A stretch of DNA of 6,102 nucleotides, taken from positions 1 through 6,102 of the forward strand of contig CAJWRP010000155.1 in assembly GCA_913046025.1 (NCBI GenBank), in the 5' to 3' direction. The stretch is from an uncultured Chloroflexota bacterium. GTDB taxonomy: Bacteria > Chloroflexota > Dehalococcoidia > SAR202 > UBA11138. A program made the position numbers and the translations under genes. This document shows, one piece after another, positions 1 to 5,943 of the stretch (its first letter is position 1; every line of letters starts with the position of its first letter). Below the pieces are notes generated by a model. That model had not been told where the DNA came from and ran no database searches. It saw nothing but the letters and a program-made list of their open reading frames with translations.

Positions 1-2
1 CT

Positions 3-581
3 GCGGGCAGGCCTGTAAGTGACGATGTGATCGCAGAAATAGCATTGCGAATCGAACCCAGTGACGGCCTTATGTACTCCGGCATAACCAGGTTTGACCA
101 TCGGTTTGGCAGCCATACGCAGGAATTGGGTGACCCTCCACCAATGCAGGTCGTCATTTTGGACTTTGGCGGAACGGTGGATACGCTTCAATTCAACGAT
201 GTGGACGTTTCTGCATCGCTATTAAATTCTGAAAAGGCCTTACGCGAGGCGGTTGAACTGATCTCACAAGGAATCCAGGAGTGTGATGTTGAGAAGATTG
301 GCACGGGCAGCACACTGAGTGCTCGGGCCAATCAGGCGATTCTTTACAAGCCCCAGCTAGAGAGTGCAATTGCACTGGCGTCGGAGACAGGTGCAGCGGG
401 CGTGAACGTTGCCCATAGTGGTACGGTAATAGGAATGCTGTTCGAAGATGACGATATGCGAGTGCGGTGCGCAGCGTCTTTAGCGTGGGAGAGGCTGGCA
501 GGTTTGAAATCTGTACGCTGCCAGCGAATAATAGGCGGTGGAGTCGCCGCAATAGCAACAAGAGAGGTATTAAGGATTTGA
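3..581 (+). CDS. pduX: L-threonine kinase PduX (GHMP kinase family), 5'-truncated by the window edge
   Basis: PduX phosphorylates L-threonine to L-threonine O-3-phosphate. CobD-type decarboxylases turn this into the aminopropanol phosphate linker of the cobalamin nucleotide loop; the enzyme is cytosolic. The frame is open to the left edge, so the GTG at 27 is not the real start. The visible part is 192 residues, roughly the C-terminal two thirds of a kinase of about 300 residues. The N-terminal GHMP ATP-binding loop lies outside. Recognisable family segments, with approximate positions in the visible part, are an IEPSDGLMY block (37-45), FDHR (50-53), VVILDFGGTVDTLQFN (70-85) and VNVAHSGTVIGMLF (133-146). 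The gene ends in a TTGA overlap with cbiE, which fits cotranscription and translational coupling in a B12 operon. The assignment comes from motif memory plus the cbiE neighbour. A different GHMP kinase is possible but less likely. Confidence 0.8.
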   Translation, partial: AGRPVSDDVIAEIALRIEPSDGLMYSGITRFDHRFGSHTQELGDPPPMQVVILDFGGTVDTLQFNDVDVSASLLNSEKALREAVELISQGIQECDVEKIGTGSTLSARANQAILYKPQLESAIALASETGAAGVNVAHSGTVIGMLFEDDDMRVRCAASLAWERLAGLKSVRCQRIIGGGVAAIATREVLRI

Positions 582-1240
582 CGACAATAACAGTGCTGGG
601 TGTAGGGCCTGGCGATCCCGACCTGTTAACGCTGAAGGCCAAAGATGCCATTGCAGAGGCCGACGTTGTGGCTGGCTTTGAGACGGTGCTCAAGCCCATT
701 AGTCGGTGGATTAAGGGCGAGGCATTGCCTATGCGGTATCGCGATCAAGAGGATGTCCTGGATGTGGTGGCGGCGCGAGCAGCGGAGGGCAAGAAGTGCG
801 TTGTCTGCGCTTGGGGCGACCTTAATTTCTCAGCCCGGGAGCTGGTGGAACGAGTGCAACGCCGTGTTGATAAGACCGTGCTGATTCCCGGTATAAGCTC
901 AGTGCAAGTGGCGTGCTCGCGCCTAGGACTCTACATGGAGGAGTCCATTTTCATTACCCTGCATGCCAGGGCTGGTAACGATGAATCTATGGTCGAGCTA
1001 GTGGACATGTTGAAGACGGGCAAGCGCAACGTGCTGCTTCTGCCGCGTCCGTTTGAGCTAATGCCAGCGAGAATTGCAAAGATGTTGCTTGAACGAGGTA
1101 TTTCTCCAGAACTATCGATGCACGTGTTGCAGCGGTTATGCCATTTCGATGAGAGCATGCAACAGTACTCGTTAGGCACATTAGCCGAAGAGGAAGCAGA
1201 GTTCAGCGATCTGACTATCATGGTCTTTCCACGGTTGTAA
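578..1240 (+). CDS. cbiE: Cobalt-precorrin-7 (C5)-methyltransferase CbiE
   Basis: CbiE uses S-adenosylmethionine to methylate C5 of the corrin ring during cobalamin synthesis. In many organisms it works with, or is fused to, the C15 methylase/decarboxylase CbiT, which is absent here. The 220-residue protein opens with the tetrapyrrole-methylase glycine motif GVGPGDP (8-14). It then has ADVVAGFETVL, a second loop WGDLNFS (79-85), PGISSVQ (104-110), LPRP (155-158) and the closing strand FSDLTIMVFPR (209-219). The length matches a stand-alone CbiE. I place the start at TTG 578, because the first in-frame ATG (467) would overlap pduX by 115 bases and add unrelated residues. An AGAGAGG at 561-567 is the likely ribosome binding site. 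The TTG overlaps the pduX TGA. The usual GDP of the second loop reads GDL here. Another precorrin methylase of the same fold is the main alternative. Confidence 0.83.
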   Translation: MTTITVLGVGPGDPDLLTLKAKDAIAEADVVAGFETVLKPISRWIKGEALPMRYRDQEDVLDVVAARAAEGKKCVVCAWGDLNFSARELVERVQRRVDKTVLIPGISSVQVACSRLGLYMEESIFITLHARAGNDESMVELVDMLKTGKRNVLLLPRPFELMPARIAKMLLERGISPELSMHVLQRLCHFDESMQQYSLGTLAEEEAEFSDLTIMVFPRL

Positions 1241-1321
1241 CCTTGCTTTATTGCGTCATAGACGGGTCATTCTCGATACTCTCTGCTTGTGTTACACTAC
1301 CGCCATTCAATTTTACTTTTC

Positions 1322-1349
1322 TTGCTTAATAGCTAGCATTAGTGATAAT
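1322..1349 (+). promoter_or_regulatory. Candidate sigma-70-type promoter for the DUF1800-NHL-DUF1501 cassette
   Basis: TTGCTT (1322-1327) and GATAAT (1344-1349) are separated by 16 bases. The -10 box matches consensus at 5 of 6 positions and the -35 box at 3 of 6. Transcription would start near 1356, giving a leader of about 60 bases before the DUF1800 start at 1416. The whole 1241-1415 gap is otherwise non-coding. A weaker alternative in the same gap is TTGCGT (1251-1256), 18 bases, GATACT (1275-1280). The assignment rests on consensus matching alone. Confidence 0.35.
1327..1341. repeat. Near-palindrome inside the promoter spacer, possible operator
   Basis: The 15 bases are TAAT, one A, the self-complementary GCTAGC, then ATTA. 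Apart from the extra A at 1331 it is a perfect inverted repeat. It lies between, and touches, the candidate -35 and -10 boxes, where a dimeric repressor would block RNA polymerase. No regulator gene is visible in the window to pair with it. Chance occurrence of so short a repeat is possible. Confidence 0.3.
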
Positions 1350-1415
1350 ACTCCATGAAATGAGTCGGAATGGCGCTTTTATGGCTAACTCCGGCAGGTT
1401 GATAGAGGAGGCGTT

Positions 1416-2864
1416 ATGGTTGTCCAGACGAAGCGCGAAGTAGAGCTAATAGCCCACCTTATGCGGAGAGCCGGTTTTGGTGCTACGAGAGACGAACTGG
1501 AGCAGTACGCCTCAAACGGATATGATGTCGTGGTGGAAGGCCTTCTCAATCCTACCGATGTAAAGACAATTCCAGATGAGCTTATCCGACGCTACCATCA
1601 CGAGCAGTCAGGTATGATGGGCCAGCAGAATCCGGGCGCATACTGGCTATATAAGATGATCTCTACATCAGCGCCGTTGCAGGAGAAGATGACGCTATTC
1701 TGGCACACCATCTTCGCTACTGGTTACCCCAAGATTACCAACGGCAAGGTGCTCAGCGACCAGATACGCATGTTCCGACACTATGGCATGGGCAACTTCA
1801 AGACCTTGCTGCTGGAGTTGGCGAAGGACCCTGCCATGATTGTTTGGCTGGATAACCACGATAACCACAAGGGCGCAACCAATGAAAACTTTGGCCGTGA
1901 GTTGCTGGAACTGTTCTCCCTGGGAGTGGGCAACTACACAGAAGAGGACATAAAGGAGGCGTCTCGTGCCTTCACGGGTTGGACGCTGGGCAATAAGGAG
2001 TACATGGCTTTGCGCGCCGAGCGCGACTCCATCTGGCCTTACGGAAGAATCGCCTGGCACTTCCAGTTCGACCCAGAAGACCATGACTACGACGAGAAGA
2101 GCTTCCTGGGCCAATCGGGTAACTTCGATGGCGGTGATATCGTGGAACTTATCTGCCAACAGGAGTCCACAGCCCGTTTTATTGCCAGGCATCTTTACGA
2201 TTTCTTCGTGGCCGAAGAGCCGCCTGTACCTCAGTGGCCCTATAACGAGCCACGCGATCCGGCTGCAATAGAGCTTCTGGTCAAGGCTTACTTTGATAGC
2301 GATTACGACATGACTGCTATGCTGCGGGTGCTGTTTACGTCGGATTTTTTCAAGGCAGACGACAGCTGGTTCATCAAGGTGAAGAGTCCCGCCGAGCTGG
2401 TGGCAGGTGTTCTTCGACTCACAGGCGAATTTGACAGGCCTCGTAAGGAGATCCTGGACAGGGCACTCCAAATGGTATTCATGGGCCAGTTCCTGATTAA
2501 TCCACCCAGCGTCGAGGGTTGGCATCAGGGATCTGAGTGGATCGATACCGGTACCTTGGTAGAGCGGCTGAACTTCGCAACAGGGCAGCTAGGGGATGTT
2601 AGCAAGCTTGGCGTTCGACGGATGATCAATCGAGTAGCCTCGACCAGCGATGGCGTAATATCACCATCACGGCTGGTTGACGCCTGTCTCGACGTAATGG
2701 GCGTTGTGACGGTGTCGGACGGCACCAGGGAGACTTTGGAGAACTTTGCCGTTCAGGGCGGGGAGCTTGAGGTTAACCCGGATAGTGTCGACGAAGCTGC
2801 TCAGCAACGTATAGCGCAGCTGTTCCAGATGGTTGCCGCCAGTCACGAATTCCAGAGGTCATAA
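1416..2864 (+). CDS. DUF1800 family protein
   Basis: This is a 482-residue protein of the DUF1800 family, whose biochemical role is not established. Family landmarks in order are an N-terminal HLMRRAGFGAT helix (14-24), KMTLFWHTIFATGYPKI (91-107), the hallmark stretch NFGRELLELFSLGVGNYTEE followed by DIKEASRAFTGWT (158-190), KSPAELVAGVLR (323-334), PPSVEGWHQGSEWID (363-377) and a short helical end. Length and order are those of a complete member. The start is well supported: AGAGGAGG (1404-1411) lies 4 bases before ATG 1416. Many family members are exported with Tat or Sec signals, but this N-terminus is charged (MVVQTKREVE) and has no hydrophobic core, so the protein is predicted to be cytosolic. 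It is the first gene of a cassette with the NHL and DUF1501 genes. DUF1800 and DUF1501 genes are often adjacent, which suggests partner proteins. Confidence 0.9.
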   Translation: MVVQTKREVELIAHLMRRAGFGATRDELEQYASNGYDVVVEGLLNPTDVKTIPDELIRRYHHEQSGMMGQQNPGAYWLYKMISTSAPLQEKMTLFWHTIFATGYPKITNGKVLSDQIRMFRHYGMGNFKTLLLELAKDPAMIVWLDNHDNHKGATNENFGRELLELFSLGVGNYTEEDIKEASRAFTGWTLGNKEYMALRAERDSIWPYGRIAWHFQFDPEDHDYDEKSFLGQSGNFDGGDIVELICQQESTARFIARHLYDFFVAEEPPVPQWPYNEPRDPAAIELLVKAYFDSDYDMTAMLRVLFTSDFFKADDSWFIKVKSPAELVAGVLRLTGEFDRPRKEILDRALQMVFMGQFLINPPSVEGWHQGSEWIDTGTLVERLNFATGQLGDVSKLGVRRMINRVASTSDGVISPSRLVDACLDVMGVVTVSDGTRETLENFAVQGGELEVNPDSVDEAAQQRIAQLFQMVAASHEFQRS

Positions 2865-2912
2865 GCCAGCCGACAGCGTAGGGATATGGCGAAGCGAGCA
2901 TGAGGCAGTGCA

Positions 2913-3929
2913 ATGACTATAAGCCAACTACAAAATAGACTTTGTTACAGTCACTCTATCGGGCTATCGACAATGGAGGGGCGTGGCTTTTACTACCCTG
3001 TCGACACGGCGATTGATGCTGATGGGAAGCTCTATACGGTCAGTCGTTCATTGGACGGCGACGATAGGGGGCTTCGGGTTACTGTGTACGATTTAGAGAG
3101 TGAGTACTTCGGGACTTTTGGTGGGCACGGCACCGGTGATGGTCAGTTCGTGTGGCCTACTGCCATCGTTCGTGACACTGAAGGCAATACCTATGTGGCC
3201 GACGAGTACACCAACAGGGTTGTTACCTTTGATTCGGACTGGAAGCCGACCGGCTCATGGGGCAAGACAGGCGCAGATCCAGGCGAGATGGATGGTCCGT
3301 CAGGGTTGGCCTTGGATACCGAAGGCAACCTGCTGGTTGTAGACCATCAGAACAATCGGGTGCAGCGGTTTACCAGGGACGGCGTATACCTCTCAGGCTT
3401 CGGTTCAAAGGGTGCCGGAGACGGAGAGTTCGATTTGCCTTGGGGAATCACGGTGGTCAGCAACGGAGACGTCCTTGTCGCCGACTGGGGCAATGATCGT
3501 ATACAGAGATTTGCCAGCGACGGCACTTTCATCAGTAGCGACGGCACGTCCGGCAGGGGCGATGGTGCGCTTCATAGGCCCGCCAGCGTGACCGTGGATT
3601 CAGAAGGTTTTATGTACGTTGCCGACTGGGGTAATGAGCGTATTCAAATCTTCGATTCGAAGGGTATTTTCGTACAAGGTCTCCGTGGGGAGGCGACTGA
3701 CTCTCGCTGGGCAGAGGACTTCTTGCGCATTAACGTGGAGGAGGCCCAGGCACGCTCAAGCGCTGACATGGCTAAAGACATCGACTTCTTCGTGGACGAT
3801 CCTCATGAGGTCTCGTCTCACATAGAGAAGTATTTCTGGGCACCTACATCGGTGAAGCTGGACTCTGAGGGCAGGCTCTACGTTACGGAGAGCAACCGGC
3901 ACCGGCTGCAGATTTACCAGAGAGCGTAG
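2913..3929 (+). CDS. NHL-repeat six-bladed beta-propeller protein
   Basis: This 338-residue protein is built of NHL-type repeats, a fold used mainly for protein or ligand binding and sometimes for catalysis. The blades run at about 27-67, 79-117, 126-164, 173-211, 220-258 and 308-336. Each shows the pattern P-x-(G/S)-(I/V/L)-x-(V/L)-D-x-(E/D)-G-x-(L/M)-(Y/L)-V-(A/V)-D-x-x-N-x-R-(I/V)-Q-x-F. Blades 2-5 repeat at exactly 47 residues (prolines 82, 129, 176, 223). A charged, helix-like insert of about 41 extra residues (259-306) separates blades 5 and 6. There is no signal peptide or membrane segment. ATG 2913 is preferred because residues before the next Met (21) look structured; its ribosome site is weak (GAGG at 2902-2905). 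It sits 48 bp after DUF1800 with no terminator between, so it is probably cotranscribed. The ligand is unknown. Confidence 0.88.
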   Translation: MTISQLQNRLCYSHSIGLSTMEGRGFYYPVDTAIDADGKLYTVSRSLDGDDRGLRVTVYDLESEYFGTFGGHGTGDGQFVWPTAIVRDTEGNTYVADEYTNRVVTFDSDWKPTGSWGKTGADPGEMDGPSGLALDTEGNLLVVDHQNNRVQRFTRDGVYLSGFGSKGAGDGEFDLPWGITVVSNGDVLVADWGNDRIQRFASDGTFISSDGTSGRGDGALHRPASVTVDSEGFMYVADWGNERIQIFDSKGIFVQGLRGEATDSRWAEDFLRINVEEAQARSSADMAKDIDFFVDDPHEVSSHIEKYFWAPTSVKLDSEGRLYVTESNRHRLQIYQRA

Positions 3930-4000
3930 GCGGTTCGACGTTTTAGATATACAATCTGATTTAGGAAGATTAGGTAGCGGATAGTTCATGGAGGAACGTA

Positions 4001-5134
4001 ATGACGACTAATGGCAACAGCAAAAAGAACGTCGTTGTTCTACAGCTTACGGGCGGCAACGACGCACTGAACACTGTCATACCTTTTACGGACGGCAACT
4101 ATTACGACAATAGACCTTACGTAAACATCGCCCAAGATGAGGTCCTCAAAATGGACGACAAGCTGGGGCTTAATCCCAGCATGGCGCCGATCAAGAGTCT
4201 TTGGGATGATGGGAAAGTCGCCGTCATTTGTGGGGTGGGGTACCCCAGCCCAAACAGGTCGCACTTCCGCTCCATGGATGTGTGGCACACCGCTGAAAGC
4301 GAGCAGGTTGCGCTGGAAGGCTGGTTGGGTAAGGCCTTACGCGATCTGGATCCCAAAGCTGAGAACGTACTTACCGGCGTGAACTTCGGCCGAGGCCTTC
4401 CGAGAGCGCTGTACGCGCAAGGTGTGCCTGTGGCATCGGTGGGCAATCTGGAGACGTACGGACTGTTCCCTGATATCAAAGATGAAGCGGCGCGAAACCT
4501 AGCATTAGAGGCCTTTTCCCAGATGTACGGTGGTGCGGGCAAGGACGTAATCGCCAAGTTTATCTCGCAGACCGGCACCGACGCTCTGAAGGGCGCCGAT
4601 ACGTTGCGAATCGCACCCCAGCGCTACTCGTCCAGCGTGGAGTACGGCGACAACCCCATAGCTCAGAATATGAAATCCATTGCCCAGGTCATGACGGCTG
4701 ACTTGGGTACACGTGTCTTCTACACACAGCACGGCAGCTTTGACACGCATGCGTCGGAGATCAACTCCCATGCGAAACTGTGGAGCGACGTCTCGGGCGC
4801 TGTTGGCGACTTTATGGACGACATGAAGGAGCACGGTACGGACAAGGACACGGTGGTCCTGCTGTTCTCCGAATTCGGCAGGCGCATTAGGGACAACGGC
4901 GCAGGTACGGACCATGGCTCAGGAGGAGTGGCTTTCGTAATAGGCGCCGATATAGAGGGCGGCTTCTACGGTGAGTTCCCTTCGCTGGAAGAGGACAAGC
5001 AGGTGCAAGGAGACATGGCCTTCACAAACGATTTCAGAGGGACTTACTCCACCATCTTGGACCGCTGGATGGGTCTGGACCCAGTCTCCATCACGGGTGG
5101 CAACTACGAGCAGTTCAACTTCGTAGCCAAGTAG
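4001..5134 (+). CDS. DUF1501 family protein (alkaline phosphatase/sulfatase superfamily)
   Basis: This 377-residue protein belongs to DUF1501, which is grouped with the alkaline phosphatase and sulfatase superfamily; substrates are not established. Motifs in order are LTGGNDALNTVIPF (16-29), GVGYPSPNRSHFRSMDVWHT (78-97), the His/Asp-rich HGSFDTHASE (244-253), LFSEFGRR (288-295) with GAGTDHGSGG (300-309), and DFRGTYSTIL (344-353). The His and Asp residues in the 244-253 and 300-309 blocks are the likely metal or catalytic ligands, by analogy with the superfamily. Most relatives carry a Tat signal, but here the protein starts directly with MTTNGNSKKN and the first beta strand, so it appears cytosolic. 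GGAGGA (3990-3995) lies 5 bases before ATG 4001. The 71-bp gap after the NHL gene holds a TACAAT -10-like box (3950-3955) without a good -35, so an internal promoter is possible but unproven. A strong terminator follows. Confidence 0.9.
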   Translation: MTTNGNSKKNVVVLQLTGGNDALNTVIPFTDGNYYDNRPYVNIAQDEVLKMDDKLGLNPSMAPIKSLWDDGKVAVICGVGYPSPNRSHFRSMDVWHTAESEQVALEGWLGKALRDLDPKAENVLTGVNFGRGLPRALYAQGVPVASVGNLETYGLFPDIKDEAARNLALEAFSQMYGGAGKDVIAKFISQTGTDALKGADTLRIAPQRYSSSVEYGDNPIAQNMKSIAQVMTADLGTRVFYTQHGSFDTHASEINSHAKLWSDVSGAVGDFMDDMKEHGTDKDTVVLLFSEFGRRIRDNGAGTDHGSGGVAFVIGADIEGGFYGEFPSLEEDKQVQGDMAFTNDFRGTYSTILDRWMGLDPVSITGGNYEQFNFVAK

Positions 5135-5157
5135 CCTCGGCTAAATATCGACACAGT

Positions 5158-5195
5158 AATAGGGCAGGTCTTAGACCTGCCCTATTTATTATTTA
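5158..5195 (+). terminator. Rho-independent terminator after the DUF1501 gene
   Basis: A perfect 13-bp inverted repeat (5158-5170 and 5174-5186, core GGGCAGGTC/GACCTGCCC) with a TTA loop is followed by the T-rich tail TTTATTATTTAT. It begins 24 bases after the DUF1501 stop. On the minus strand the hairpin is not followed by a T run, so it should act mainly on the plus-strand cassette. Hairpin and tail are read directly from the sequence. Confidence 0.88.
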
Positions 5196-5216
5196 TGAGA
5201 CGTGTTTGACTAACTG

Positions 5217-5336
5217 TTAGTTCTGCAACGTATCTTGATAACGGCGGATGCGCGATAAGTTATCGCAGACTGGCGCAACTTCTGATGCTTCGATGGCGTC
5301 CACTAAGTTCGATTTCCAGTCTTCCGATATTACCAA
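5217..5336 (-). CDS. Doubtful 39-codon open frame downstream of the RidA-like gene
   Basis: The frame reads TTG to TAA and encodes a short, charged peptide beginning (L/M)VISEDWKSNLVDAIEAS and ending RRYQDTLQN. The reading stays open upstream to 5393, overlapping the 3' end of the RidA-like gene in another frame, with no ATG. The composition looks protein-like, with an amphipathic helix pattern (W, L, I spacing). No ribosome binding site precedes the TTG, and a perfect DNA palindrome lies inside it. It could be a small gene, the decayed end of a former gene, or chance. I do not recognise the family. Confidence 0.15.
   Translation of the reverse strand: MVISEDWKSNLVDAIEASEVAPVCDNLSRIRRYQDTLQN
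5252..5266. repeat. Perfect 15-base palindrome GCGATAA-G-TTATCGC
   Basis: Two 7-base arms flank a single central G. A further GATAA half-site lies at 5237-5241, and GATAAC (5237-5242) is also the reverse complement of GTTATC at 5259-5264. A symmetrical DNA-binding-protein site is one reading. A small 5-bp RNA hairpin is another. It lies between the 3' ends of two convergent genes, an unusual place for an operator. Confidence 0.35.
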
Positions 5337-5358
5337 GGGAGCTAAGATCTGATTTGTC

Positions 5359-5754
5359 TTAGCCCACGGCGGCGAATGCCGTAATCTCCACCATCAGGCG
5401 AGGATCCGCAAGGCCCGCTAGAACGCACAGGGTGCTGGCCGGTCGAATGTGGTCGAAGTGTTTCCGCAGGATTATCCTGGCCTTGGGGGCATTCTCTGTG
5501 CCCACCACGTACATGGTTATCTGCACTACGTCTTCCAGGGACGCGTTGGCTTCCGCTAAGACGGCCTTCAGGTTGGAGATGACCAGATCAACCTGAGCCT
5601 CAAAGTTGCCCTCTCCAACAATGGTGCCTTCGGGATCGGCTGCAACCTGACCTGCGCAGAAGATGATTCGCTGCGCCCCCTCGACGGATATACCGTGGGA
5701 ATAGGAGCTAAAGGGCTGGTGAATGTTAGGCGGGCTAAGGGTAGTTTTTTCCAT
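5359..5754 (-). CDS. RidA/YjgF/YER057c/UK114 family protein
   Basis: This 131-residue protein is full length for the Rid family of small trimeric proteins. The founding member RidA hydrolyses reactive enamine/imine intermediates from PLP-enzyme reactions. Landmarks are the IIFCAGQVAAD strand-loop (30-40), QVDLVISNLKAVLAEANASL (54-73), VVQITMYV (76-83) and the C-terminal RPASTLCVLAGLADPRL followed by MVEITAFA (104-128). The conserved Glu is present (E123). The catalytic Arg of RidA, expected in a P-A-R-S context, is missing: the line reads P105-A106-S107-T108. This is typical of Rid subgroups without proven imine deaminase activity, so I assign no ridA symbol. The start ATG at 5754 has AGGA (minus strand, 5764-5761) six bases upstream. 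It converges on the DUF1501 cassette and is probably monocistronic. Confidence 0.88.
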   Translation of the reverse strand: MEKTTLSPPNIHQPFSSYSHGISVEGAQRIIFCAGQVAADPEGTIVGEGNFEAQVDLVISNLKAVLAEANASLEDVVQITMYVVGTENAPKARIILRKHFDHIRPASTLCVLAGLADPRLMVEITAFAAVG

Positions 5755-5773
5755 TTCTCATCCTTTTGTTTTG

Positions 5774-5802
5774 AATATACAGCTACGGTAAATGGGTGTA
5801 AG
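5774..5802 (-). promoter_or_regulatory. Candidate promoter of the RidA-like gene
   Basis: On the minus strand CTTACA (5802-5797) and TATATT (5779-5774) are 17 bases apart. The -35 box matches consensus at 4 of 6 positions and the -10 box at 5 of 6. Transcription would start near 5767, leaving a leader of about 13 bases that still contains the AGGATGAG ribosome site. Support is consensus matching and position only. Confidence 0.4.
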
Positions 5803-5861
5803 AGGCATCGAGGTTAAGCAACATGGAATCGGCATAGTTGGGACTACATTCTAAACAGTGC

Positions 5862-5914
5862 GTGAGGCAGGGTAACACCATTGGGATGTGTTGGGACACG
5901 TGACCTGCACTTAC
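5862..5914. repeat. Large imperfect inverted repeat between ssb and the RidA-like gene
   Basis: The arms GTGAGGCAGGGT (5862-5873) and ACCTGCACTTAC (5903-5914) pair over 11 positions, with one G-T pair and one bulge on each side. Between them, AACAC (5874-5878) can pair with GTGTT (5888-5892), or alternatively GTGT (5888-5891) with ACAC (5896-5899). It might be the structured 3' region of the ssb transcript, a small RNA, or a protein site. No T run follows on either strand, so it is not a standard intrinsic terminator. The rest of the 189-bp spacer shows only the RidA-like promoter and an AT-rich patch next to the ssb stop. Confidence 0.35.
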
Positions 5915-5943
5915 AAATATTCGAGTTACTTATTATATAAAAA

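Noticed and set aside
27..29. GTG 27 as the start of pduX
   Set aside because: The frame is open to the window edge and the residues before it (AGRPVSDD) fit the family, so the gene is truncated by the window.
467..577. ATG 467 as the start of cbiE
   Set aside because: It would overlap pduX by 115 bases and add 37 residues unlike any CbiE; the glycine motif begins 8 residues after TTG 578.
1241..1270. Terminator after cbiE
   Set aside because: The only hairpin (CGTC-ATA-GACG) has 4 bp and no T tail.
1350..1365. ACTC/GAGT inverted repeat in the DUF1800 leader
   Set aside because: The stem is only 4-6 bp with a bulge; too weak to call a regulatory element.
1381..1443. Short ATG frame before the DUF1800 gene (20 codons)
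   Set aside because: It overlaps the DUF1800 start, has no ribosome site of its own and no recognisable product.
1695..2525. Long minus-strand frame inside the DUF1800 gene
   Set aside because: It is antisense to a clear conserved gene and its translation shows no domain pattern; it is a shadow frame.
5792..5854. Plus-strand 20-codon frame starting MGVRGIEVK
   Set aside because: It is very short, has no ribosome site, and overlaps the minus-strand promoter candidate; most likely chance.
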